Shown: positions 21,771 to 34,856 of the stretch, in pieces
How positions within the stretch are numbered: the stretch's first letter is position 1
Layout: each line of letters opens with the position of its first letter
Assembly: GCA_001579985.1 (NCBI GenBank)
Contig: LRSR01005222.1
Span: forward strand, 1 to 43,685
Direction: 5' to 3'
Length of the DNA: 43,685 nt
From: Hypsibius dujardini
Taxonomy: Eukaryota > Tardigrada > Eutardigrada > Parachela > Hypsibiidae
Notes under the pieces: generated by a model
What the model was told of the DNA's origin: nothing
Databases searched by the model: none
The model's input: only the letters and a program-made list of their open reading frames with translations
Made by a program: the position numbers and the translations under genes

Positions 21771-23687
21771 GCTTTGTGTTCGTGGTTTGAGTTTTATAAC
21801 AAAAGTATTGAAACGAATACGTTTTTCAGATCACTGCACGTACAGAAATTTGAGTGGGACAAGAATAATGAATTTTTTTGCGACTTGAAATGCGTACTTA
21901 TATTACTTTTGTTGAATTTTTATACAGCAAGAACCCATCCAACGTGACGAAATTTCTCTTCAAGGCATGGGAAGTCTTGCGAATGGAACATACGTATGAT
22001 AAGAGACTAATACGTAGTTGTCTCAGCTGTTTTCCAATTAGGCAGTTAAACATGCAAGTCATACTTTGAATGTCGTCAGTTCTCAGCGGAAGTAATATAT
22101 TAATTTTTTTAAGCAATGGCAAGGTTTGCCTACTGGGCAAATTTCACTGGCCCTTCCGTTACGCTTGTCTCAGCGCTAGCAAAGAAGGAGTGGGAATTCT
22201 CTCTTGGATTTCCTCTCCAGACCCTTCAACAAATTAAGTCAATGATTTTTTGTGAAATTTATGTAAAATTTATGTGAAATTTATGTGAAGCGATATGTGT
22301 GAGCTTTCAAAATTTATATGCCTCACCAAGCAAACGTGGTGGGTTGGATCGGTCGGGTGGCGGAGGACGCCACAATCGAAGCTGAATGAGTGTTCTTTAC
22401 AATTTACACTTGTGGCGCCCTGCGCCACCCGATCGATTCAACCCAACGCGTTTGCCTGGTATTCATTCTTATTCGAAAGGCGAGCAGATTGAAAGTTTTT
22501 CGAAATAAATGACAAATAAAATTCTGTGCAAGGTGCTCAAGGGTTGGCATCTTGTTGGACTTAATGGTGGGATTTCTAATAATTTTAGAATACGGCGAAA
22601 TATGTGTTCGAAAATAGTTTTGAAACAGTTTTAGCATTTTCGCGAAGAATTGCGAAACTTATGCTTTCACGTTTCACGGCTGTGGGAAGACTAGAACAAT
22701 ATTCAGGCGCTATTATACCTTGGTTTGTCAGGCGTCTATAATTAGTAGGTTCGCGCGATTCGACGATGAGCCCATCTGAACGAAATTTTTGAAAACAATT
22801 TTCAGAACTGTTTTCAAACAAACACAGGTAACAGTTTCATAAATCGTATGACAGAAGTCTGAAGAAAGATAAAAGCATTGAGTAGAACTTTTCTTTTCGT
22901 ACACTCTGCGTACACCAGATGTGTACTAGGGTCTGTATATTATCCTATTTTTTGCCAATTGGGGTTAATCCTGGATGTCGGAGTAAATTTGTCCTACTTC
23001 CCAAAATCCTAAAAATTTCGGAATTTTAACGGGTATATTTTAAGGCAAAATGTTTTCCAGATTTTTTGCGGAAAGTTAGACGGAAAGATATCTTTCTGTA
23101 TGTGTAATGGGAACGATGGGTGAATCGTAGGCAAAATTATTGAACAACCACCACGTCAAAAAACCTGGAGAGTCTGAGGAGAAAATGCTGTCCCGGTGAC
23201 AAGTACGAGCCGGCTCGAGTAGCTTATTATGTGCAAAACCAAATTCCTGTATATATTTACATAAATTTGTCCTTGTAACACAAATATAGTTTCCTTATAC
23301 ACCAGATCTGTTGCAATTTCAAAGAAGCTTTGCGGTTACACCTTCTACCCATAGCAGTGATTGCTGTGGTGCATACTGTAGAAGATTGTAATGTGGCGTA
23401 TAGCCATTTTCTTGTTTAAGAACTGCCAAACCGGTTTAATAAACATCAGACGTAAAAGCTAGTTCATTCGTCATTACAGGTTAGCGCTTCAGGCTCTCCA
23501 CAATATCTGAACAGGGACCGACGTCATTTGCTCTTTCGAGTGCAGTTATATATCTACCTTGTTCTTAGCAAAAATCGGGTGCCTGTACTTCTATTAATAC
23601 TTTCTAAACTTTTCAGTTTTTGCCCATATCCCATAAATGCGACAATAATATCTGGTTTCTTTTTTTGGCGAACCCTACACCTCTCAA
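21771..23687. promoter_or_regulatory. Divergent intergenic region between the Tyr/Pro-rich gene and P2
   Basis: 1.9 kb separates the start codons of two genes that run away from each other, so both promoters lie here. A TATAAAA on the minus strand at 21792-21798 stands only 22 nt before the Tyr/Pro-rich start codon, which would imply a very short leader. A MITE copy occupies 22325-22460. I see no other gene. Confidence 0.5.
22325..22460. mobile_element. MITE family A, copy 1
   Basis: A 136-bp palindromic element with ends of the form ACCAAGCAAACG...CGTTTGCCTGGT. The inner arms GGTCGGGTGGCG and CGCCACCCGATCG also pair. The right half matches the copy at 34857-35020 almost base for base (ACTTGTGGCGCCCT, CCCGATCGATTCAACCCA). 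It has no coding capacity. Confidence 0.8.
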
Positions 23688-26600
23688 ATGGCACGAATCT
23701 TTTTAACGGTGCTGCTCATTTCTTCAAGTGTTATTTACGCGTCTTCAGGTAATTTGCGGGATAAGAGTTTTCGTTTATTGTCGTATTGATCTTATTATAA
23801 CTTCAAGGGTGCAGGATGTTCTACTCGATTCTTCAAAGCGAAATCCACTAAAATAATATGACTAGCAACTCTTCCAAGTTAACTATTTATTTCCTTTCTA
23901 TATTGTGATTGAAAACATGGATATAGCAATGTTTGGTGAGTTCAGAAATTTTGAAACGAGTCAGCTCTACCTTAAAAAAAGTTACTCACAGTAATCTCTA
24001 TCGTTGAACTCTGAGAAACTACAACAGAGTGTAGTCTAGAATATCAGAGAAACGTAGTAATCCAAGGGGAGGACACGTACGAACGAAGAATTTCTATTTT
24101 TGTATCCAGAATCACCCCAAATATCATGTTCGTATGCAAATAAAAACATTGTGAAAAAACATGATTGTTCAATGTTCTTGAAATCCAGATCAACTTGGCC
24201 GAGCGATAGACGCTGGTGGAGCCAACAATCACTTTCAAACATCAGAGTTCTGGGCCACACCCACGTACGGTCGAAGCTGGAGTGGATGGAGCATTGCGGC
24301 TGATGATTTGACGCGTCAGATCAGATCCGTATCCGGCCAGGATGGGGTCGTGTCCAAAGATTTTTTACACGACTGCTTCCAATCTGCCCTGCAAAAAGCC
24401 AGCAACCAGGCAAACCCGTCTACCTATCAAAGATGCGAGAGTGGTTCGTCCGGCGCGCAGAACGCAGCATTTGCCACTACGAGACCAGAATCAAAGGCGA
24501 TGGCGAAAGCTGCTGCCGTTATCGAGGACTTCAAGAACAGTTTAACCGAAACAACGTAAGTTTACCTGATTTTTGTCGGTTTTCTGTCTCTTCACCTGGC
24601 CTGACTGACTGCCTGGTTACTTGACTGTCTGTGAAATTAGCTATTCGTTTTTCGTCAGTCGGGCTTCGGTCTTGTTATGTCTCACTTGTAGCGTATGCTT
24701 GAAACCAGCTAACTGGGTCACACCGAGAACAGCGATCGAAATTATTTTTTAAACGTCTAAAAAATAGTTTTTCGTTATGAAAGTCTCAAGCACCAGGATA
24801 ACTTGTTCACAAACATTTTGAATTTCGTTGTAAGCTTTCTTTCCTGAAAATAAAACGATAACAATTTTAGGCGGGAAGGCAAATCTATACAGTACAGCGA
24901 TTTAGCCTAACTATTAGCGCAAGTAAGGCTAGTGAGAAGTTTTAGTCACCCTCGTAACTTTTGAATTGCTCACCCGATTTCGTCAAATTTCATTTTAAGC
25001 AAATATCAATTCATTTACAACTTTTCTGCGAAAAACCGCATCACAAAATTCGGTCGGGAAGAGACACATAGTCCAGAAGCATGGAAAACCTAATACTTGA
25101 ACACAATCCCTGTATAGATTTTCAAAAACAATTGCACCCATAATTATGGGTATGTGCAAATAAAGTTTGAATAACTTTAATATTGTACAGTTATGTTATA
25201 CAATTCACAATATTTTTTTTGAGCTCAAGAAAACCCATAAAAAACCCCGGAATGGAAGAGGAATTCAAATTCAACATCAAAGGACATCCCAAAATTTCAT
25301 CAAGACTTTATATTGAAGTGGCATGGCCATGCAAAGACTATTCCGACAATTTTCTCATGTGACGGCACGTCAATTTTCCTGACCGCAAAGACGCCAGACA
25401 GCCGCTGTTGTTTGCCTAGCTTTGTAAAATCATGCAATCTCAACGTTTATTCATGAATGTCTAGGCTAAAAGACATGACGCGACCGAAAGCGGAGGGCAT
25501 CCTAAACAAAATAACACTCCCACTGGAGCTCCGTTCTTTGCTGCCATCCAAAAAAGACAATCCGGACGCATTCGTAACAACTATATGTGACCAGTCCGAA
25601 AAGTAAGTTAGCCAAACTTGTCTTCTGCAATGTGGTGATAAATTTTATCATGTATATTTTTGCAGGCCTGTGGTTCCTCTAAATTCATTTCTGGATCCGC
25701 TGCAGCAACCAGAATGCGCTAAGGAAAAGTATCGAGCACATTCTGGGTTTTGCAACAATATCTGCTTTCCCAACCGTGGGAAAAAGACCACAGTCTTCCT
25801 TCGGAAACTGGGGCCCGACTATTCCGATCTAAGTATGAGGATAACAAAATATGCGAGAACAAAGTACTCATTTACCAGTGTTTCATGGGTATCGAACACT
25901 TTTGTTTAATTATAATTAGCAGCTTAGAATTATTATTGCGATATTTGTCGAAATTTATGGATCGTTTTTGCAGAGACATCCGGACCTCGATTGGACTCAA
26001 ATAATAAGCCACTCCCAAGTGCGCGACTAGTCAGCTCAACTGTTATCGGCCAAAAAACGGAAAACGCACCAACGTGGACGGCAATGGTGAGTTTATGAAT
26101 TAGACCATCGATCTTTGTTTTTCGAAAGCACTTGAAACGTGATTTTTGATTTGCAGTTTACCGAGTTTGGCCAGTTTTTGGTAAGACCTGAAAGTGGCTT
26201 ATTAACCTTGGTGGCCTCCGTCTGAATTATTGCCACAAAATTAAGTGTTTTACTTTTTTGTTATGTTTCAGTCACATGATTTGACGGTACGTATCTTGAC
26301 GTTTAACAACAAAATCCAAACTGGCACGAATATTCCAACTTACTTCAACTAGCCCAATTTTTGCGGTGAACTGTTTGTGACTATTTTCGTGTTTCATCAA
26401 TTTTCAGCATCTGATCAGTGATTTTTGGAATAAAATCTGCGTTCAGTAGTGATTTATATATTTTTATGCCGTTATTCACGCTCACCGTTGTTTTTTTAAA
26501 GTCTACACCAAAATGGGAAGATGCTGCCTGTTGCGGGTCGAGTGGAAGGCGGCATGCCGACTGTTTTCGTAAGTTTCTAAAAAAATGCCCGAATCACCAG

Positions 26601-29600
26601 GCAGAATTTACACTGTTTCTTTTACTTTACCAAATATGTTTTCAGCCATTACAATCCCCGACAACGATCCATTTTACGCCCGGTATGATTCTTTTAGTCG
26701 TACTCTGATTAGTCACATGATTCTGTACAAGGAAATAAATTGGAATGTATGTATTACAGGTTTGGACAAAAGTGCATGGAATTTATTCGCAGCCTGCCAG
26801 GTGTTCGACCGGGATGCCGTCTGGGTCACCGAGAGCAGCTGAACCAAAATACAGCCTACATCGATGGAAGTGCTAGTATGTACAATTGAAAATGATAAAT
26901 TTGTTTACTAGTCTCGTGATCAAAATATGGCCCAATCGTGATCAACAAACCAACTTCCCTGATCTATTTCTCATAAAACTAATGCTTCGGTGAACGTAAA
27001 GGGGAATAACTTTTGACAAATTTGGAGCGATTTCTCGAAATAGCATCAATGCTGTTCGCTTCAGACTTTTTCCGTAGTAGCAATGGATATTTATGTCGTC
27101 GACAAGGACTCCAGAACTCATTACTTGCACGCTTCCAAGATTGAAAAACACTGACGGTTCCATTTTTTGAATTGAGAATTAATATTATTGTTTTGCTAAC
27201 ATAATTTTTGAACAGAGCTTTTCGCTTTTTTTTTCAAAGTCGAAATTTTTTAAAACAAATTGGAACGTGGCTGCGGAAAAAGTGTCCACCATCTATCTCC
27301 AATATCATGATGACCATATCCGAATGATATCTGAATGCTATTGGTTCTGGAAATCATCCCAACTAAGACCACTGCTCACAACCAAATAAAAACGTCAAAT
27401 AATGAACAGAGGTCGCAAAATCGCCGGGTAAACGGCGCAGGTTTCACCACTCATTCCTGCTTGAAGTAGCTTGAAATCAGATATTGACGATTTTTGCCAC
27501 GTGCGTAGATCCTTTCGGACTCACTGGAACGTTTTTTTTATTCAGCGTTGACAGTTCCCGTTTTGAATTCCGACTGCCTCTATTTCAGTTTATGGAGTCA
27601 ACGATGAAACCATTTTCCAGGTTCGCGATGTCAGGAGAGGTTCTAAAGGTTCGTCTAGGGCAAGTGTCGTGATGTAGCAGCATTGCTTATCTAAGGAAAA
27701 CATCAAACGATCGTACTATAAGCTAATTTACATATAGGTCGCATGGACACCACTGCACCATTTAGTGACAAACCGGGCTATACAATCTTACCGAGAGCTC
27801 AGTTTAACGCACACACTAACAAAACTGTGGTATGTCTGGACAAAACCCCGGACAAACTATGCTTCATTGCCGGTGAGTATAATTCACCGTTTCGCGTTCC
27901 CACGGTTTTCTCCACTGACCGTTTTTTATTGGTAGGTGACGATCGCTGTAATTTACACGTAAGTAACCTTATTGAGCGGTCATTCTGTCAGTGGATAATA
28001 TTACTTACAATTGATCTCCCTTTTAGATTGGGCTGCAAACCATGCACACGATTTTCGTCCGCCACCACAATAACATCGTCACAGAACTGAGTCGCATGCC
28101 TGAGAATTCGAGATGGGACGACGAGAAACTCTACCAAGAAGCACGGGCTATCATTGCCTCTCAGCTGCAGCACATTGTGTTCAACGTAAGCATTCTTAAT
28201 GATTTTGAAGTATAGAAAGTAACGGAAAAGAACAGAACGTAAATAAATTGCGACGGAATCGTGAGAGTTCGTCGGTGTACAAATGACGTCACTTACCACT
28301 TGACGAGAATCACTTTTCTGGTACGTTAGAGATTCGTTGTAAGGAAATTTTGAGTACCGAGAACGCTCGTGCTCGAAGAATCGCCTGCGTCACGCATGTC
28401 CTGTGTAAAGCTCTATCGATTAGCTACAAATTGTTAATTTTGAAAGTTGGTATAACGCCCACTTTTGATAACGCGTCGGTTAAAAGATTATCTTCTTCAA
28501 AAATTGCTTATCATTGCTAAAGGGGAGTTATATCGTCATAATTTTTTTTAAAATTGGAACTAATATGACAAAAAGTCCAGATGGAGCGATAAGTTAGAGA
28601 GGTTTTTTCTGAGGACTTCCAGAAAAAAGTTGCATTCTTCCTCTTCGATCTTTCTTTCATGAGTGTTTTTCATTCCACCGTATCTAGTGATATACCACAG
28701 ATGTAGTAAGCCAAGATGCAGCTAAGTCACATTTTTTCTTGAAAAAGTGTCCACCAACATGATTTTAGAAATATTGTCAGCTTCCCAAAGAACCTTCTTC
28801 AGTAGGGAAAACATCGAGGAAGAATCCAATTGCGGCTGAAGGTTTAAAGGTGCCTAACGTTTGATTGATTGTTCACTGCTTACAGATTTCGGCTTTTTAC
28901 CCGGAAACTATTCTCAGGGAAATTTCTTGCCGTCAATCGAACGTGAAGAATTTTTTATTTAATTCTTGAATTTTACAAAAAATGCAGTAGCCTGTGGAGA
29001 ACAAAAAAGGCGTTCACAGCCATTAAACACACAAGGTCGACAGATTCAGGATAAGTCTACACAAAATAATGATCGCTCAACCGGCAAATTTCTTTTAACT
29101 TGAATCACCACAACGTTGAAACAGGAACTGCGTACGGCAGAAGAAGGTCGTTTTCTGTGGCAGCGTGGCCTAGTAAACCGAAGAAGAAAACCCTCAAGTA
29201 TAAACTGTAACAAGTCACGACCACAAGCACATAGGCATGCATGAGGGCAGGCAGACAGTCTGAAGGGTAATTTGTTCCGCCAACTCCCTCTTATGGTCAT
29301 TGACTCTGGAGGTAGGCAATCCACTGTATGGCTTCAAAGCTAGCTTAACAACATTACGGAAATTTTTTTTCACCATGATCGGGCGATAGTCGGGAAGGTA
29401 CACAAAACGCCAGCAGAAAAACTACAACAGCAGGGAATCAAGAAGTTTACAACAGGCAGTAGTGATGTGTCATATACCCACAGAATATTTGGGTAAAAAA
29501 GTCACCGAATCAATTAAATTTTCTTCTTCACTTTCTCTTGAGCGCAAGAAATCTCCCTGCAGATTGTTTCCAGATAAAAAGCCGAAATCTGAAAGTACCG

Positions 29601-32600
29601 ATCAATCAAGCGTTCGGCCGCACAGTTAAACCTTTGGAAGTCTGCCACAACTGGAATAATTCTCAATTTTTTCCCTGCTGAAGGAGGTTCTTTGGGAAGC
29701 TGACAATATTTTCTAAAATTATGTTGGAGGACATTATTTTCAAGAAAAAAACTTGGGTGCGATCGCAGTGTTGCAGAGGTAACTGATCTATTGTAAGTCA
29801 ATTAGTCGCTGATATATGCAGAAAGTATCATGAAACTAAAAACAAATTCTGAAGCAATTCGCTCACACCTTGGATTTTATTTTGTTTCATTCGTTGATAG
29901 AACGTTTGGAATTTATCTTGATTGAACATCAATATTTCAATTGCCGGCACAAAACCTTGACACGATTTTAAAGAAATGCCCATTGCTTTATAGCAAAAGT
30001 TATTGCACTGCAGCCGGCAATAAATTTCCGATTTAAACATGCAGCGATGTAACTGTGATTAAATTATCAATGGACCGACTGATTGCGGGACGGTTGATAA
30101 TTCCGTTTGAATTTCGACTTATCGCCAGGACATGATACTGACGAGTGGACATTTTCACAATATAATTTTAATGAGCGATAAGTCGATCGGTATTTTAATA
30201 TCTGGAGTCGAGGTGCAAACCCCACTAGGAAAGCAAATTTGAAAAATCTTCACAATCTCCCCCGCACCCGTTGTATAATTTAGACCAAAGGAAAATGTGT
30301 AGCTTACGACTTATTATTTTTGGTGTGTGTGCGTTGAGTTGCTCCGCGTTTACTTCCTACGAGATTGAGGTCTTATTTAAATTATGGATTTGCCATTAAA
30401 TTCGTTAGATTTTTCTCCCATCCAAGACATGTTTCTTCTTTTTGGTGTACTGTCATAGCGTGCCAATATGCGCATTTGTGTGATCGTATTATTACCTCGT
30501 ATCTCTCATTTTCTAAACATATCAAGTACTACACACGTGGCTAAAACCTTGCGCTAACCGAGTTAAGCCATTACACTCATTGCGTGGCTGTTGTACACAG
30601 CCCCCGAGTTAAAGTGCCGAATTCGGTCAGCGCATAGGTTTTAGCCACGTGTGTATATAGTTAACTTTGTGTATGCAAAATTTCCGCCTGAAAAGTAAAA
30701 TTTGTCTGAATAGATTAATAGATTTATCATTTGGCAGGAATATCTTCCGGTGCTGCTGGGCATAACAGAGGTAAAAAGAAGGGGCCTCACGCCTCTGCAA
30801 TCGGGTCGATTCCAAGGATATGACGTATCCGTGGATGCCAGCCTTACCAACGAGTTCTCCACTGCGGCTTTTCGCGTGGGTCATTCCATGGTCCATGACA
30901 AACTCCCTCGACTGAATGAGAAGTTTGATGCAATTGGCCAAATTTCCGTCCACACAACATTCCTGAAGGCGAGCCAATTTTACAAAGAAGGCATTGTCGA
31001 CGAGCTGGTTCGGGGGATGGCCCGACAGGCAGGCAAAATCGTGGGACCCAGCGTCACTGCTGCACTGTCCCAGCAACTCTTCCCAGACCAGAAGAATCCG
31101 CAGTTTGGCCAGGACTTGGTCAGTATTAATATCCAGCGCGGACGAGACCATGGCATTCCTGGTTACATGCAGTGGCGTAGGCATTGTAAACTCTCGACGG
31201 CTGACAACTTTGCCGCATTGAAGAAACTAAAGGCATTACCGGACGAAGTTGTGGACAAGTTCCAGTCAGTATATGCGTGAGTACTTCTAAGTTGTGACAA
31301 AACAGATTTTCACATCATTAGTGGGAGGAAAGTATAACTACCGGATAATGTGCTTCAACATTTTTTTTAGCCTACAGGTAGGGTACGTATTTCATTTAGA
31401 ATCAACCTGTATGATTTCAATAAGCGCATACGTTCATTGACAGTTGATTTCCGATTTCTTGAACATCAATTCGAAACTAAATTTGAATTACCATATGTTT
31501 AGATACGTTTGGGTTGCAAAGTTTAGCCGCAATGGCAATGAGTGACCATTTTCGCGCCCCCATTTAATTTTCTAAACTCATTGTTCAGTTTAGAGACTTA
31601 ATCTTTCTTTAAAAAAAAGGTCAAATGACGACATCGGACTACCTTATTTTCCGGACACTCGTTTGTGATCTTTGAATGCTTGATATCTTCTAAGTAAAGT
31701 AGTTCTGCTGTTTTCTCATATGTAATTAAAATTGCTGTCACGTGAATTTAGCGATTTCACCTACCGGGTGTGGTCAAGCAGAAAACTGGTAAAAATTCTC
31801 AGTGACCAAAACTCCCCCATCCTAAAATAAAATGTTTCGGGTATTTCCCATGTTCGTTCCAATACGGCTCGCTAAACCATAATGCTGAATTGGAATGGCT
31901 GAAATTTCGATTAGCATTCGGAAAACTGCAATACCAATTAAATCAAAAGATATCCGCAATTCAAAGCTCCCAAACAAGTGGGTAAAAGAGATTACTTTGT
32001 CCCTTGAAGTTATGTAGTTTTGATGGGAAATTGCAAAGACGATAGTTGGTCAGGTGAGGTAATTGCGTAAGAAACCATTTTACAAGGCTACAAACAAAAT
32101 TACAGTAGCAATTTCGCGGAATCAAATAATGAGCAAAACAAGAAGATTCATAATTCCTAGATCAGTAAATTTACGGCTTTTGTTTTTTTTAGAAACGTCG
32201 AGGACATTGATCTGTACGTGGCTGGAATCTCAGAAGTACGAAAACCTGATGGTATTATTGGAGCTACAATGGCATGTATTATTGCCGAACAGTTTGGTCG
32301 GCTGCGGTCTGGTGACCGATTCTGGTATGAAAACGACCTTCCACTGCCATCTCGTCTCACAAACCGTAAGAGTGAATTAGCTATAACAGGGAAAAAGAAA
32401 AGGTATAGTTTATGATGCACTATATTTGTAGAGCAATTGGCGGCCATCCGGCGAACCAGCATGGCCAGTATTTTATGCACAACAGCGTTGGCCATGAACG
32501 CCGTCCAACCGAGAGTTTTCGAAACTTTAACGATTCCCGGGTAAGAGCAACAATTAATTATTTCGAAAAATCATGCGGCACTTCAGTAATGATGCTTGCA

Positions 32601-32665
32601 GGAATGGACCGGTTGATTGCTCCCAAATTCCCCGATTAGATCTCGGACCATGGAGAGGAATCTAG
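23688..32665 (+). CDS. Animal haem peroxidase P2, secreted, intact (785 aa)
   Basis: Eighteen exons: 23688-23748, 24189-24555, 25465-25602, 25666-25832, 25974-26086, 26157-26180, 26272-26286, 26502-26568, 26646-26682, 26760-26875, 27589-27639, 27738-27872, 27936-27958, 28027-28185, 30738-31276, 32193-32365, 32432-32540 and 32602-32665 (TAG). They total 2358 nt with every phase matching and no internal stop. Signal peptide: [18 protein letters not shown]. Family marks: APTWTAM, FGQFLSHDLT with the distal His, [31 protein letters not shown] with the distal Arg, AFRVGHSMV with the proximal haem His, [28 protein letters not shown] and [14 protein letters not shown]. It would use H2O2 to oxidise substrates such as tyrosine outside the cell. 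Oddities: the residues that ester-link haem in vertebrate relatives are Ser and Leu here. It is divergent from the Tyr/Pro-rich gene and a paralogue of P1. Confidence 0.95.
30532..30653. mobile_element. Small TA-flanked foldback MITE in P2 intron 14
   Basis: A 122-bp element whose ends CACACGTGGCTAAAACC and GGTTTTAGCCACGTGTG are perfect reverse complements. It is flanked by TA on both sides (30530-30531, 30654-30655), as expected for Tc1/mariner-mobilised elements. It lies inside the 2.55-kb intron before the largest P2 exon. Confidence 0.78.
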
Positions 32666-34327
32666 AATGTTTTCCGTATTTATTCACCAGCTTCCTTTTA
32701 CAAGTCATCGCTTCTATATAGAATCTTAGTGTTGATAACACGTTCTCTGAGAAGTAATAATGAATCTAGCGTGATTCTTGTTACGAAATTGCCAGCAAAC
32801 ATTGCTCCGCTTCCAGTCAAATACATAAGTTATCTGAAATTGGAAACAAAGCTGGTAATTTACTTTGATCAATGCATCCGTGGTGAACTGGTCCCAGAGA
32901 CAGATAATCGATTCAAATGCTTTCCAGGATAGTAGTTAGAGCCTTAGTTAGTTGACTAAACTCTCACTGAATTTTTTAGTCCAAAAATCATATTTCACGA
33001 TTTTGATGTCGCTCGCTAATAACACTTTTTCGCCGGGCTTAGTACATCGATAGGACAATTTGGTTTTTATGAGCCACTTATTGGGGATCATATGACGTTA
33101 CACAAACGCCTCCCAGCCAGCCAGTAGTCACGCAGCAATGAGTTTTTTTCAACAGAGCAGAGGCTCAGGACATGGTGATTCATTCTGGGCGACAGTACCG
33201 CAATCGGCAATCAACCGGCGACTCCAGATGCAGAGGCTCAACCAAAACTGCTAGACATTTACATCGGCGATAAGCGGACTCAACGACAGACCGGTTTTGT
33301 CGTGGATTTTCCACCAACGACGAGTTTTTTAAATCAGTGGAATCGCATTGTTAAGTGGCGCACGCCAAAAATGTTCGTACGTACATCCATTACCAGAAAA
33401 GAAAACTACAAAAGAAGTAATTCCTGCTACGAACTGTTCATGCAATGTGCGCCATGGCTTCGCAGTAAACCGGTTCAGTAAAAGATACACGGAAATCGAC
33501 CCTATAAACACATGCATAACGTTAACGAATATCAGTACATTGTACAAGTCTACCTCGCCTTCGGTTAGACGGTCTTGCGGTTATCGCCAGGCGTTATTCA
33601 TTAGTTTGAAACGAATCAGTTAAGTCAGACATAACTACTCTCAAAGTTAGTAGCAGGCTTCAGATGTTGGAAGGCTATTTGAAACACGTAAAAACAGTTG
33701 TGAGAAATTGGTCCCAGATGAATCAAGCTACTTTAACTTAACATAAGTCATGTCATCAATTTCAGTCAAGGTATTCACTAGTAAATTATCTAAATAAGTT
33801 CAATATATGTTACGCTATGTTACTTTTTGTTATGCTACGTTACGCTACGTTACGTTAGTTCACGTTACATTAAATAAGTGACTGAAATGAAGAGAAGACA
33901 AATTAGTTATATTAAATAAGGTCAAGTCAACGCACGCTCGCTAAAATGCATTACTTAAATCAAGCTAAAATATTTCAAATTAAATTAACTTTAACAATTT
34001 AATTCAACTACGCCACGCTACATTATGTTACGTTACGTTAAGTGAAGTAAAGCTATGCTTAGATTATGGATGAATCTCGTCGAGTATTTTACGAGGTTTT
34101 GTATGTTTTTTTTAGTCAGTGGCTATAAGGTGAGAATACTTTTTTGAGGCTGTTTGTTGCTGTACTCGTACACGTACAACGTTAGAATATCCAACGTACC
34201 AAAGTGAAGTCGTTATGACAAGCCACCAGCTCAATTACGTATTAAATAAAAATAGAAATGAAGTTATTTCATAAATAACCATAGCCACACATTTAGGGTA
34301 TTGGTTATTTAACGATATCTGGATCAG
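32666..34327. other. Intergenic region downstream of P2
   Basis: The 3' flank of P2. I see no convincing gene. The right part (33800-34045) carries scattered TTACG-type short repeats, listed separately. Confidence 0.4.
33800..34045. repeat. Degenerate TTACG/CTACG short-motif repeats
   Basis: Two clusters (about 33800-33875 and 34005-34045) of five-base units such as GTTACGCTACGTTACGTTA, with unrelated AT-rich sequence between. Too degenerate to be a clean microsatellite. Confidence 0.55.
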
Positions 34328-34420
34328 TGACGTGGACTGCGGTAAAAGCATAGCCGAACAAGACCAGTGCTGCCGTGCCCATGGATTCATTCGTTTTTGA
34401 GAACGTTCGCGTACTGGGTA
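34328..34420 (+). pseudogene. Cys-rich exon fragment, plus-strand copy
   Basis: Reads DVDCGKSIAEQDQCCRAHGF and then IRF and a TGA. About 61 nt match the minus-strand exon at 35051-35257 with only a few differences, but homology stops after the HGF position and no leader precedes it. An AG just before the match could be a splice acceptor, so a second gene with a different end is possible. More likely it is a partial inverted duplicate. Confidence 0.5.
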
Positions 34421-34856
34421 AAAACCGGAGTTTGACTTATGCGTTATATGTCTTTATAACAGCGTGCTTGAAAACTTCTCATCAGAAACCGGTTTGTAAA
34501 AAGGTAGAAATGACTTTAAGCGCGTTACTAGCCGCAACAGTAATGCTGAGCAAATCTCTCAATGATTTGACGGTCTTTGTTTGAAAAACCGCGACTCTTA
34601 ATCGGTCGAATTAATTGCAGTGGGATAATCATCAACTGTGCAAATTTCAGAAATTTATTTCGCTTTCGTTACAAATATCCGAGAAATACAGCGCGTGCGT
34701 GAAGTTTAATAAAATTAATGACTTATAGCAGAGCAAAGTTGGTGACGTATAGCGCATATAACGATTGAATCGACCCCGTATTTTTGTTTAATTCAGGGCA
34801 GCAACAAATGGAAAGAATGGCTGCAGCTTGACGTTTGTCTAAAGCTTTACATATCA

